Assembly (NCBI GenBank): GCA_024752435.1
Contig: CP103037.1
Coordinates: 1,302,001 to 1,366,000 of the forward strand
Reading direction: 5' to 3'
Source of the DNA: Allantophomopsis cytisporea
Taxonomy: Eukaryota > Ascomycota > Leotiomycetes > Phacidiales > Phacidiaceae
DNA: 64,000 nt
Below are positions 46,350 through 56,881 of the stretch, one piece after another (positions within the stretch are counted from its first letter, which is position 1; the number at the start of each line of letters is the position of its first letter). The notes under the pieces were generated by a model. That model worked only from the letters and a program-made list of their open reading frames with translations. It searched no databases and was not told the DNA's origin. Made by a program: the position numbers and the translations under genes.

Positions 46350-48317
46350 ATGTCCACTTCTGAAGAACCTGATTCTAGGACAAGCATTGTTGGTCGAAAG
46401 CGCCCTCGCGACGAATCGCAAGAAGAATTCGGAGAGGTTATCAACATCAGTGATTCCTCTGACGATGAACAATCCAACAAGCGCGCAAAGCTCAATTCGA
46501 CCGAACTTTTAGAGGACCAAGTCGAAGCTGTCGATATTTCAGACGACGAATTCGCCGACCCCACTACGAGCACACCAGTCGACAATACCTTCAATACATC
46601 TCCAGATACAAATGGCCCTCCTCAGGGTAAGAAAAGGCTGAAAAAAGAGGCTGCAAACCGCGAGAAATATGGAGAAGAATGGGCACAGGCATACCAGAAG
46701 GCGTTCGAAGCACAATCGCGATTGCCACTACCTGTACCTGACCATTTGACACATGTGCCTGTGGGATTACCGGCAACAAAGGAGCTGTTTAACCTGGCTC
46801 GTGTTTCAAATGAGGACGGCACTCCAATGAGCTTCGATGATTTCAACCTCGAGACTTTTATAAGATCGCTAATTAAAGAGAACGAGAAGCTCATGCCTCT
46901 TCTAAAGGATCAGCCAGGAATTTGGGTATACATGTATGGAAGATACTTGCCTATGTACTTCGAGCATTTGCCAAATGCTCAGAAGAGAGCCAAGAGAGCT
47001 CAAGCTACAAGGAAAAAAGCCAAGGAGATACTTGATCGTATAGGCCCGGACAACCAGTCATTCCTACCGCCGAAAGAAACGAAGAAGGCGAAGAAAGCTA
47101 GGTTGGCTGCGGAAAGGGAAGCCGCGGGGAGGGAGACAGCGAAAGCCTCAACAATAACTGCCAAATCGCAAGATGCAATGGCCAAGAACGATGATTATTT
47201 GGCTCTAGATGAAGGAGAAGTCCAAGAATCCCCACAGGCTCTTCCACAAGATCCACAATCAATACCAGACGTTGAGGTCGAGGTAGGAGAACTCGATTGG
47301 TCAAACGAGATAGAACTTCAGAAAAAGTACTTCCCAGCCTTCAACGGTAACGTATTCCTACCACGTTGTTTGTGCTGTGGGAAGTCTAACCACACAACGC
47401 CGAGATGTCCGGCCTCAATTTGCGCCCATTGCAAATCCAATCAACACTTTTCACATGCATGCATTAAGAACCATCGCTGCGAGAAATGTGGCGAGAGAGG
47501 ACATGTAAAGATGGTCTGCAATGCAAAGTTAGGTCTTGCTCCAGGTGAAAAGTTAGGTTGCAATATCTGTCTTGCTCAAGATCATGAGGAGGCTGAATGC
47601 CATCTGATCTGGCGAACCTATAAAGTACCTGCTATCATCAAGAAAGTTGATGATATCTCTATCAACTGCTACTCCTGCGGTTCTATGTCTCACTTTGGTG
47701 ATGAGTGTGGGCTTCGACGAGCCATCTCTACAGCAGATGGGAACACTTGGTCACTAGCCAACAGAAATCTCTACATTGATGGGCAAAGCGATGCGCGCGC
47801 TGTCTCAGCTGGGAAAGACTTTCGAATCAAGAAGAATTTCAATATCAAGGGTAAGGCAAGAGAAGACCCTATCAGTCTTGATTCAGATGAAGAAGATTTC
47901 TTACGTGCGCCCGTCCAACGCGAGCCAGAACGGAGATCTATTCGTCTCAATCCAAACTTACCCGCTCGCCCAAATCCTGTCTCAAACTGGGCCTCCAGCT
48001 TTACTCGACAACCAGAACAACAGTCACAATATCAATCAAATTATCGTTCCAATAACGGCGGTGGCAGGTATGCTCGAGAGCGTTCATTCAGCCCACCACC
48101 AAGATTTTCAGGTAATGATGATTATTCTTACCGTCCGGGTAACAACAACTACCGTCCAGGTCCTCCAGCACCGTACCAGGGGAATGGTAATGGTGGTTCA
48201 GCTTCAAGGGGTAGAGGCGGTCGAGGCAGAGGGGGAAGAGGAGGCAATAGAGGAAATCGAGGGGGAGGTGGAGGTGGAAATAGGGAATGGCTACCAAGAG
48301 GAGGCGGTCGTAGGTGA
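46350..48317 (+). CDS. CCHC zinc-knuckle and RGG-box RNA-binding protein, Air1/Air2-like
   Basis: An intronless frame of 655 residues. The acidic N-terminus contains a basic nuclear-signal-like RKRPRDE and DSSDDE and DISDDE stretches of the SUMO-interacting kind. A charged helical stretch follows (AQKRAKRAQATRKKAKE, ETKKAKKARLAAERE). About residues 338-455 hold a row of zinc knuckles: CLCCGKSNHTTPRC, CAHCKSNQHFSHAC, CEKCGERGHVKMVC, CNICLAQDHEEAEC and CYSCGSMSHFGDEC. This arrangement resembles yeast Air1/Air2, the RNA-binding subunits of the TRAMP complex that tag nuclear RNA for exosome decay. The C-terminal 40 residues are an RGG box (SRGRGGRGRGGRGGNRGNRG), a target of arginine methylation and an RNA-binding tail. 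It is nearly twice the length of Air2, so orthology is likely but not certain. Confidence 0.85.
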   Translation: MSTSEEPDSRTSIVGRKRPRDESQEEFGEVINISDSSDDEQSNKRAKLNSTELLEDQVEAVDISDDEFADPTTSTPVDNTFNTSPDTNGPPQGKKRLKKEAANREKYGEEWAQAYQKAFEAQSRLPLPVPDHLTHVPVGLPATKELFNLARVSNEDGTPMSFDDFNLETFIRSLIKENEKLMPLLKDQPGIWVYMYGRYLPMYFEHLPNAQKRAKRAQATRKKAKEILDRIGPDNQSFLPPKETKKAKKARLAAEREAAGRETAKASTITAKSQDAMAKNDDYLALDEGEVQESPQALPQDPQSIPDVEVEVGELDWSNEIELQKKYFPAFNGNVFLPRCLCCGKSNHTTPRCPASICAHCKSNQHFSHACIKNHRCEKCGERGHVKMVCNAKLGLAPGEKLGCNICLAQDHEEAECHLIWRTYKVPAIIKKVDDISINCYSCGSMSHFGDECGLRRAISTADGNTWSLANRNLYIDGQSDARAVSAGKDFRIKKNFNIKGKAREDPISLDSDEEDFLRAPVQREPERRSIRLNPNLPARPNPVSNWASSFTRQPEQQSQYQSNYRSNNGGGRYARERSFSPPPRFSGNDDYSYRPGNNNYRPGPPAPYQGNGNGGSASRGRGGRGRGGRGGNRGNRGGGGGGNREWLPRGGGRR

Positions 48318-48667
48318 ACAATTGACTGAGGATCACTTAATGACAGAACATATAAAACTATTTAACAATACAACTACAATGGCAAATTCATGATTTCGCT
48401 CTTGAGTTTCCAACATAATATTAAATATTTATCCTAGTAGCCGATAATACGCCGAGAACCTTGAGGCCAAAGCTCAAGCTCAGCACCATTAGTCCGATTT
48501 ATCGGAGTGTGGGGTAATTTTCGCCGACACTAGAGTCATATCAACCTCCCACAATTTCTCTTTTTCTACTCTACAATCCTCCTCAGAATACTGAAGAGAA
48601 GACTTCGTACTGGAGATCACTCGTCTTTGCACCTCCATAGACCTGTAACTCCAGTCATAAGTATACA
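48318..48667. other. Short intergenic promoter region
   Basis: A 350-base spacer between two plus-strand genes, T/C-rich near 48556-48580. Nothing else is seen. Confidence 0.5.
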
Positions 48668-50274
48668 ATGGCTAGCCTTTCCGATAAGAAAGCAGAAGTC
48701 AGTGAATCTCCCAGTCGTGTGGGGAATTCTAACGATGTCGAGTTTCAAGGAGAAGGTGAAGTAGACCTTGCTCGGATTGAAGCGGTGTACAGGTGAGTAG
48801 TTCCCTCCATCCATCCGGGGCATCAATTGAAGGTTGTAGGAAAATCGATCGTCGCATCATTCCCGCCTTCTGGATCCTCTACTTCATGTGCTCGGCTATC
48901 CGTTCGAACGTTGGTCTGGCCCAAACCATGAACAAATCCTCCGACCACGATCTGATGCAAGTCCTCAATCTGACTGCTAAGCAAACCTCCACGGGTCTTG
49001 CTCTCTTCTATGTCTCCTATGTCATTTTCGATTGTCCTTCCAATCTCGTCATGACGCGTCTAAGTCCAAGAGTATGGATGTCTCGAATCGTGATTGCTGT
49101 AGGCATAATTGGAGCTTGTTTTGCTGCTGTGAAGGCTGCTTGGAGTCTGTACCTCTTGCGCTTCTTACTTGGTGTGGTTATTGCTGGGATGTGGCCTGGG
49201 ATGTCTTATTACCTGACTCTGTTCTATCCTCCCAGTCGCACCGGTAAACGTATCGGGTATTACTTCACTGCATCTCAAGTTTCGGCTGCTGTTGTTGGCT
49301 TGGTGTCTGCTGGCTTCCAGAAAATGGACGGTCTCGGGGGCTTGGTGGGATTCCAATGGATGTTCTTGTTATGGGGGTTGGTTGCCATTGTACTTGGAGT
49401 GGGATTGCTCTGGTGGCTTCCAGAACGACCAACAGCACCAGGAGCAGTCAAGGCCAAGAGCAAGCTCATGGCATGGATGCCGAGCGTAAAGCCTGTTCTG
49501 TCTGGTGAGGATGCCAGAATTCATTATGAGGATCTTACTCGCGTTTACCACCCCCGCCCATGGACCGTTAAGGATTTGTTCTATGTCACGATCGATTGGA
49601 GACTCTATCCATTGACATTGATGTACTTCGGCGTTGTTGGAGTCGGAATTGGAACTCAACTTTATGCCACTGTTATCATTGAAGGAATCAACGAATCGTT
49701 TTCCGGCGTTACTCTCAGTCTATTGGTGGCGCCTATTTGGATTTGCGACCTGATTGCAATTCTCATTTTCACCCCAATTTCTGACCGATTCCACAACCAC
49801 CGCGCTCCTCTTTTCTCTTTTGCGGTCCTCATTCAAATAGCGGGACTCTTAGTCACAACCTTTGCTCCAACTGCGAAGCCCTGGGCCCGCTATGGTGGTC
49901 TCTTGATGGTCGGCTTTGGACTTGGACCTACAGTTCCAATTTGCATGACCTGGACAAACCAAGTCTTCCAGAAACGTCATGGAGAGGTCGGTGTAGCCGC
50001 AGCTTCTGCTCTGGTTTCTGGACTCGGCAACCTTGGATCCATCATGACTACCTATGCACTATACTCCGGTTGGGCTGAGGATGCCAAGGAGGGACCACAT
50101 CAGTACCGCAAGAGCAATCTTACCATGATCGGTATTCTTTGCCTGAGTATCCTGGCTTCTTTCGCCATGACGGTGCTCTTGAAGATTTTTGGAAACGAGC
50201 CTGCGAAGGTTCTTTCCTCTGGAAGCTCTGCAGATGATGAGGTGCTCGACGGAGCTGCCAGAAGAGGCCATTAG
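48668..50274 (+). CDS. MFS permease of the anion:cation symporter (Dal5/Tna1-like) family
   Basis: Exons 48668-48792 and 48840-50274 encode 519 residues; the 47-base intron (GTGAGT...TGTAG) completes an AGG codon. The N-terminal 40 residues are soluble and acidic. RKIDRRIIPAFWILYFMC opens TM1, and RSNVGLAQTM follows. VSYVIFDCPSNLVMTRLSPRVWMSRI is the diagnostic TM2-TM3 loop of the Dal5 group. LLRFLLGVVIAGMWPGMSYYLTLFYPPSRTGKRIGYY and WWLPERPTAPG are also typical. Twelve membrane segments fit. Family members import organic anions such as allantoate, nicotinate, pantothenate or biotin precursors across the plasma membrane; the substrate here is unknown. Neighbouring genes give no metabolic clue. 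Confidence 0.9.
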
Positions 50275-51141
50275 AGCAATACTAATGCTCCCATGGGTCT
50301 TCAACGACGCTTCTCTCTCGGCAGCTCAACTCTGCCATTCTCGCCATCTATAACTAATCACCCATACGCATCTTATCGCCACATAATATTCTCACACTCC
50401 TCCACAGACGATATTACCGAAGAGTTTTTCGCCTTTTTCATTTGATTTGACTTTAGTCATGTTGTTTAGCGAAGATACCCATTTTGTTTTTGTATGCATT
50501 TCTTTCACTCTACGATTCTCCCGGACCTGTCTGGGCTCGGAGAAGGATTGAGATTGACGGCGACAGTGCTTTCTACGCCATCGTTGGGAAAAGCGTACTA
50601 GACTCGAGTCGTTGTTCTGCGACAATGCTTTCGCGCTATCGTGGAGCCGACTCATGGGTTGTGCGCTCTGAAGGAAAGCAGGATTGGATTAATTTAATGC
50701 ATCTTATCCAAAATCTCGCTTTTTGTGAAATGATGTTGTGACGCTTGAATTAGTAAGTGCTAGTACGGGCCTGCAATCGACGTGATGAATTATATCAAGC
50801 ACTCGACATTGAGACTCTATGTCGGTTTGTTTGTTTTGAGTTCTTGGTTGGCAAGATATACATATTAATATGCTACGACACAAAATCACAGTGATATATA
50901 CTAAAGCGAACAGTGATCTTATAGCATCTAATTTGTTATTCATATAGCACTTTAGTCATACTGTTTTTGACTAAAGCAGTAGGTTAACCACTCTCAGGCT
51001 CAGTCGAGGAAAAGTGTACAATTTAGGCATTGAGATATGCGGACTCTGTATAGATACAAAGGTTAATTGGTATCGGGGTATCGTATCGCGTACATGAAAA
51101 CCAAGAAGCCAACTCATTTAACAAATTTTGATTCTTGTAAA
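50275..51141. other. Convergent 3' region
   Basis: An 867-base region between the MFS permease (plus) and the Arf-GAP gene (minus). It has A/T-rich 3' UTR-like sequence and no supported gene. Confidence 0.55.
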
Positions 51142-53194
51142 CTATCTCAAAGACCTAGCACTCAGACTAGCAAATGCATCTGGGCTATGCCTTCCATTCT
51201 GCCAATCAGCATTGATACTGATACTCTCCTGACTAACATGCCCTCTACCATTTGGTGGCGCGCTCATAAAGGGGTTCTTGCTACCCGCACCAACACCCGG
51301 ACTCACCACATGCTGCGTAGAAGTTGGGGTATCCGGGTATTGTTGCTGAGGCATGTTATTCATTAGAGGCTGAGGCTCCTGTTGTTGCGGGGGTGGTGTA
51401 GGTGCCATTTGTGGGTAGTTGTATAGGGCAAGAATACTATTCTTGTCTGCGCGTCCTGTCTGTTGAGTCTGGAGAGGTTGAGCGCCATACTGCTGGTATT
51501 GTGGCTGAGCTTGCTGATATGGATTATTTTGTTGTAACTGTTGCTGCTGTTGGAATCCATATTGTGCTTGTTGTTGGGGCGGTTGCTGCTGCTGCGGCTG
51601 CGGTTGTTGTTGGCCATAAAAGGCTTGTTGACCAAAGCTTTGAGGCTGTTGGTTCAAGAAAGGGTTATTTGCATACGCATTCTGCCCATATGGTAATTGT
51701 TGTGGCGATTGTTGCTGGAGTGGCTGTTGCATCTGCTGCTGCATTGGCTGTGGTGCTTGCGGTGCTGGCTGCTGAAGGAACGGATTGTAGTTCTGAACTT
51801 GCTGTTGAGGTTGTTGCTGCAGGAACGGATTCGACTGGTACTGCTGAGGAATCATCGGCATAGGAGGTGGTGCCTGGTATCCCTGAGTAGTATGGCCGCC
51901 TGTGTGGTTTGGAAAGAGCTGCTGTGTAGGAGGAGGATTAGGTGTGAGTGAAAGTCCAGTGAAAGCTTGTTCAACTCCAGTTTGCGCTGAGAAATTTCCA
52001 AAAGGATTAGAACCATTCATGGGCTGGAATGGGTTGTTTTGAGCATATGTTCCAGTGGATTGGGCTGATTGAGGCATGGCAGGAGGAGGGGCGGGGAGGT
52101 CCCATGGACTGTTTGTAGCAACCGATGGACGATCGTTACCCGCTGAACGCGGGAAGGTAAGTCCTCCAGAACCAGGGCCTGCACTGGTTGGTGTTCGCGC
52201 AGTAGAACTCCTTCCTGGACTGCTTCCTTCGCCCAATCTAACCAGAGTCTCAATGGACTTCTCCAGATTCCCATTCAGGCCTTTCAACACCGTTGCGTTC
52301 CTCTTCTCATCCAAGAATCCCATATCCTTGAGTCTCAACATCTTATTCTCATGCTCGTCCGACCCCGAAGAAGCAACGTGAGTCCCGAAGACTCTCGAAG
52401 GTTTACTGCGCACTCGGGGAGATGAAGGGCTATATTCTTCCCGGTCTTCGTTCACATAAGGAGAGGAGTGCGCTTCAGCCTCTGCTCGAGCATTGGCTTT
52501 CTTGGTTTTTGACGACGTTGGGAATATATTAGAAGCAGATCTGAAAAAGCCCTTGCCGGTCTTTGGCGGCAAAGGAGGCGGACTATCGTCATCAGAGCCC
52601 AAGTGGCCAGTGCCTCGCCTCGAAACAATGTGAGGCTGGTGATCCCCATGAGCACCCGATAAGTCTTTGTCCATGTACTTCTGTCTAATGAATCTTTCCA
52701 TAGCGGAATCGGCTTCGTCGACGTCGAAAGGGACCGGTGGCTTGATGCTAGTAGGATTGTAGATTTTGTTTGATTTTATGTTGCCGATATTTCGCATGTT
52801 CTGTCGGTATATTAGCTTGTCTCCAAATTGTGTGGTTGAGAAGACTGACGTCGACTTGTTCATTCGTCCATGAGTCCATGCTCAGCGACTTGACTTTTGA
52901 GATGTGCGTCCCTAACTTCCGGTGCAGGGCCGCGCAGCGCATGCAAAGGAAGATTCCCAACTATTTTGTATGAGTATCGTGCGACATGCAAGGGGGGTTA
53001 TCTCATTCGACTTACACTCCAACTTGCCCATCCTACAGAAGGTTATTAAAGGCTTCGAAGTCAATCATGGATACCCAAAACTTACCTGGATTCCTTGTGA
53101 GACAATCTGCACACGTACTGTTCCCAGGGACGCTCTTCACGAGGTCCTGTAAAGCCTTCTCATTGCGTGCTTGCTGACGCTTGTTGGAAGACAT
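51142..53194 (-). CDS. Arf GTPase-activating protein with UBA and NPF-rich tail
   Basis: Four exons, 53086-53194, 53016-53032, 52850-52960 and 51142-52800, give 631 residues. All junction frames agree. The second exon is only 17 bases. Joined, the N-terminus has CADCLTRNPGWASWSLGIFLC, meaning C28-x2-C31-x16-C48-x2-C51, the exact Arf-GAP zinc finger. The following R in HRKLGTHIS is the catalytic arginine, and KSLSMDSWTNEQVD matches the family. About residues 226-265 form a UBA-like helix bundle (MLRLKDMGFLDEKRNATVLK). The rest is disordered and strongly Q/P-rich, with many NPF motifs (NPFQPM, NPFGNF, NPFLQQ) that bind EH domains. It should speed GTP hydrolysis by Arf at Golgi or endocytic membranes and couple it to EH-domain proteins. 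The build resembles yeast Gts1 and metazoan SMAP proteins. Confidence 0.92.
53016..53032 (-). other. 17-base microexon of the Arf-GAP gene
   Basis: The exon GATGGGCAAGTTGGAGT lies between TGTAG and GTAAGT. Together with the last base of exon 1 it encodes G-W-A-S-W-S. Without it the distance between the second and third zinc cysteines is wrong, so it is needed for the zinc finger. Confidence 0.85.
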
Positions 53195-53683
53195 ATTGAA
53201 ATGTAGTCGAAGTCGTAGTTGTAGTTGAAATAATAAGAGTGACGAAATGTATTAGATGAATCGGGGTTGTCGGAAGGTCAATCGGGGTATGAATAATGCA
53301 GAGATTACAAAGATCTAAGATGCAGATGTGGCAGACTTTTGTAAAATGATGAGCATGTTATGCGATGCAATTTAACAGTGTTAGAAAGGAAGGACTAAAG
53401 CAAAAGAGTTGGGAATAATTGATAGCTGGATCGAAGGAGTGGAAGAGGTAAGGTAAGATAGGTTTCGGATGGTTGGTGGAAAAGGACAATTGCAGGTATA
53501 TACACAGTTGCAGCAATTGATTTTTTGGAGAGAGTAGAGAAGACGTGACGTGTGATGGTGGTGATTGTGGGATGGTGGTATTTTTGGATGATGAGCGAGG
53601 ATGAGGTCGATCTGATTTATTTGGAGTAGGATTGCGATTGAGGAGTGGTAGATTGTTGAAGGTTCGTCGATTCTCCGTGTTGC

Positions 53684-53736
53684 GTATGTATGTACGTATG
53701 TATGTAGATGTAGATGTAGATGTAGATGTAGATGTA
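53684..53736. repeat. GTAT then GTAGAT tandem repeats
   Basis: GTAT/GTAC tetramers followed by five GTAGAT hexamers, read directly. Confidence 0.9.
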
Positions 53737-53863
53737 AGAACGGCTTGAGGAAGGGAAGGTCGAGGTAAGTAAGTGGGTTCAGGTATGAGCAAGGTCGAGG
53801 ATGTTGCTTGCTTCGGATTGCGGATAGGAGTTTTGGTCGCTCACACTCCACCCACCCACACAC

Positions 53864-53865
<2 letters not shown>

Positions 53866-53901
<36 letters not shown>
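53866..53901. repeat. (GA)n microsatellite
   Basis: An uninterrupted GA run of about 36 bases in the presumed Arf-GAP leader or promoter (CT on the coding strand). Confidence 0.95.
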
Positions 53902-53904
<3 letters not shown>

Positions 53905-54084
53905 CGTCAACGTGCAGTGTCGTACCTGTGTGGAGCAGAAGGAGATGGGACTGAAATCACTGTCGCTGGGGTGGGGGAACAACCAGAAGGAAGGCTCGTG
54001 CCTGGGTATAGGGCCAGTGCCTGATACATTGCCTGAGGATGGCTTCGTAAATTGAAGAGATTGTCAATACGGAATGGGAATGGA

Positions 54085-54190
54085 AAGAGAAAGGGAAAGG
54101 GAAAGGGAAAGGGAAAGGGAAAGGCAAGGAAGAGAGAAGAATGAGAATGGGAGAGGGAAAAGGAAAGGGGAAAAGAAAGGGGCTCCAATG
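54085..54190. repeat. GGGAAA repeat and polypurine tract
   Basis: Six to seven GGGAAA hexamers (54085-54124) are followed by almost pure A/G sequence to about 54182. Such long purine strands can form triplexes, though this is not shown. Confidence 0.85.
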
Positions 54191-54280
54191 GAAAGAGAAC
54201 AAGAAAGGAGTGGCAGATAAAGGAAGTTCTTCAGTATCTCCCGAGCTGGGAAAATCCATTGGGAAGTTGCATGGTCTCTA

Positions 54281-54282
54281 CG

Positions 54283-54321
<39 letters not shown>

Positions 54322-54327
54322 GTATAC
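54281..54327. repeat. (TA)n microsatellite
   Basis: A TA dinucleotide run of about 45 bases with one CA interruption near 54299. Confidence 0.95.
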
Positions 54328-54401
54328 CCGGTACATACATATTTTGAGCACACAAACTACCCATATATGTATCTCCTACGTCCAAAACAAGCAAATAAGC
54401 A

Positions 54402-54423
54402 TATACATACATACATACATATG
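54402..54423. repeat. (CATA)n microsatellite
   Basis: A short CATA tetranucleotide run, read directly. Confidence 0.85.
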
Positions 54424-54935
54424 TGGTGAAACCCAGTGCGCCCATGTGCGACTTGAGACGCCCATCGTGCTAGAAAGACGGCTGTCCTGCGAAGGACCGG
54501 AGATCCGGGGTAGCTCATCCTTCCATCATGCAAGGGACAATGATTGTCCAAAGAGCCTCGAGGCTGGCGTAACAAGAGCAAAAGCCATCGACCACTATCT
54601 CTATCATGCTACTTTTGAATGCGATATTTAAAGATATGCCGTTGTTTACATCAAGCAATAGTCTTTTACTCAGCGGCAGCTACAAGGAAGGTCTAGTCTA
54701 ATTATATATATGCCTTATGAAAAGGTCCGGTACCTATCCGCTTTTGCCCAAAATATCCAATTCCAAAATCCTTCCATGCTCTCGTCTGTATACGGAACAG
54801 ATGATCGTATCTTCCCCATAAAAGTGCGATAGCATCGCCTCTCACAATCAAGACCAAACTTGTGATACTATCCAAGTCAAGTGAAGTGTCTCCCACGTTA
54901 CACTCCTCACATCCCACAACATATGTGGTAGCACT

Positions 54936-55574
54936 TCAATTCGTCGACGGGCTCAAAAGCCAATCCAACTCGCTCCCCTTCTCTTTGCCCACCAATCTCA
55001 CCAACTCCTCTCGTTCAAGAAAGTCATGATCACAAAACTCGAAGCCAGGAGTAACAGTCTCACTGATCAAGGACCCCTCACTCTCGCCATTCTCATCAGG
55101 CAGTAAAAAGCTCGCCTTAAACTTCCCACCCTCAACAATCCACTGCAACTTCTCTCCAGCCCGAACATTCTGCCCAACAACAATCGTCTCCACCCTCTTC
55201 GTCTCGCCCTCCTCATCCGCATGGATCACGACATACTGCGCGCGGCCCGTGTGCAGCGTATGCACCGTCCGCGCCGAGTTCCTGTGAAAGCCGTCCTGCG
55301 GCCCATTCGGCGTGAGGAGGTAGAAGATCGTAGTCGACGAGTTGCACACGGCAGGATCGAATCCGGGGCGTTGCGGCGCATGGGATTCGGCCGTCGACGC
55401 GACCTTTATAGGGAACGGTGAAGGGACGAGGCCGGGTGCGCGATCTGTTTCGACGAAGTATCCGCCTTCGATGTGTGGGATTAGGTTGAGGGCCTTGACC
55501 AGCGATTGGACTGTAGGTGAGTCTTCGCCTGCGGCGCTGGGGGTAAAGAACTGCTTGACATCGGGAGAGGACAT
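54936..55574 (-). CDS. DUF985 cupin-fold protein
   Basis: An intronless frame of 212 residues with ATG at 55574. After SLVKALNLIPHIEGGYFVETDRAP comes TTIFYLLTPNG, then GFHRNSARTVHTLHTGRAQYVVI, a small beta-strand domain with ETIVVGQNVRAGEKLQWIV, and VTPGFEFCDHDFLEREEL at the end. L-x-P-H-x-E-G-G-Y-F-x-E-T, the FHR...HTLHTG pair and the final PGFEFxDxxF are the marks of the DUF985 (cupin_5) family within the RmlC-like cupins. The barrel's histidines probably hold a metal or ligand. Bacterial and fungal members are not biochemically well defined, so no reaction is named. There is no signal peptide, so it should be cytosolic. Confidence 0.92.
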   Translation of the reverse strand: MSSPDVKQFFTPSAAGEDSPTVQSLVKALNLIPHIEGGYFVETDRAPGLVPSPFPIKVASTAESHAPQRPGFDPAVCNSSTTIFYLLTPNGPQDGFHRNSARTVHTLHTGRAQYVVIHADEEGETKRVETIVVGQNVRAGEKLQWIVEGGKFKASFLLPDENGESEGSLISETVTPGFEFCDHDFLEREELVRLVGKEKGSELDWLLSPSTN

Positions 55575-56881
55575 GGTGAGATGTGAAGAGGATACAGTGG
55601 GAAGATGCGCAGACGGAGCGTGAAAGTGGTGCTGGGGAGCTTGGTGAGATAAGAATTGCGGGAGCTCGATCTTATGCTTGAGATGTCGGGGCGGGCCGGT
55701 GGAAGCTATTGAATCGCATGTGGTATCAGATGTTCACCATTACATCGAACACATTCCTGGTGTATTCCGGTTATTTTTGCTTGGTACCAGATGCAGTAAA
55801 TACGCCGAGATATCGAGGTGAGTATGAGTGGATTTTACAACGAGCTTCCGAAGAGTAATGCTCACTTTAACAAGATGACGCTTGCCCTGCCTTTATACTA
55901 CTAATCTTTGAAAGACAGTTATTCGTTGGCACGCAAGCTACCATCATAAGTACAGCATACTTGCAGAGTTAGTTCTTATTTGATGCATATTCTGACTCCT
56001 CATCTTATTATCATTTCTCTATCACACATCATCATTGGCACTCAGTCAGCATCACCACAATCTCTTAGCACGCATCAAGTCGGCAAGAACTAGGAAAGGA
56101 ATCATGACAGAAACAATAGCATTTTTGTTCTTGAAACATGCAAGTCTTTGCTTCGAAAAAAGAAAGGGCAAGAGACTCAATAGCGGTCAGAGAAAATTGC
56201 AACCGTGACTTGGCTCAGTTGCGTATGATAAGTGTACAAGGACGATAATGGCCATGAAGCAAACCACAATGTCAAGATGAAGATAGTTTTCTGAACTATT
56301 CCTTGATCCTGCAGACGCGATATTAGAACAGCCAGCCTTTCGACTTCCTCGTTTGGATCTCAAATAATACATTTTGTACAGTTAGATCAATACAATATTA
56401 CGCTGTAAGCTGTCAAATCGGGCTCCTAAATATGAGAATCAATCATCAAGAAAATAAGAAAAGTAGAAAAGAAAACTACACGGATTCCCTACCATCGCTT
56501 GAAGGTCAACAAGCAAGGAGAGAAAATCGAGCTTGATAAGGGAATTAGATACCAAAGTTCGCTTTTATGATTTGGCGGTTTTGTTTCATGCTGTTTTCAG
56601 TGAGGCACCGAGAATATATAATGGTCCGTGCCAGCCATATCTACCCCAATCTCATCACTCTCGGCGCCATCAGTTGGTGGCCAACGCAGCCTCGCTCAGC
56701 CTTGCTTTACTGGTACCTTTGTGCTCGTCGGGCTGCCTTGCATCATCCTCTGACAATCCCGGACATCACAGCTCCTTTGACGATCCCCTCCATCCTTCAT
56801 CCACACACATTATTTAAGAGGCCTTCTTCATAGTTTGTATTTCGACAGGTCAACATAGTTGTTTCCTTTTGTCATCTCATC
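55575..56881. other. Divergent promoter region
   Basis: About 1.3 kb between the DUF985 gene (minus) and mch1 (plus). Short frames near 56533-56833 are read from C/T-rich leader-like sequence and carry no family signal. Confidence 0.55.

Larger units (their letters stand above)
53195..54935. other. Microsatellite-rich leader/intergenic region
   Basis: About 1.7 kb upstream of the Arf-GAP gene and downstream of the DUF985 gene. It is occupied by simple repeats (listed separately) and polypurine tracts. All longer open frames here are repeat translations. It probably holds a long Arf-GAP leader. Confidence 0.6.

Noticed and set aside
47776..48393. A 205-codon plus-strand frame with a V/E-rich end
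   Set aside because: It is the +1 shadow of the RGG-box gene; the main frame carries the zinc knuckles and a proper stop.
29660..50274. Two MFS transporters with other metabolic and secreted genes, considered as a possible biosynthetic or uptake cluster
   Set aside because: There is no synthase, oxidoreductase set or pathway regulator nearby; neighbours are housekeeping genes separated by kilobases.
51402..51863. A 153-codon plus-strand frame rich in V, A and L
   Set aside because: It is the antisense of the CAG/CAA-rich glutamine tail of the Arf-GAP gene. Such sequence read backwards gives long hydrophobic frames without stops.
53357..53863. Overlapping minus-strand frames of 144 and 160 codons with HLHLHL and TSTSTS runs
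   Set aside because: They are translations of the GTAGAT repeat and flanking low-complexity DNA in two frames.
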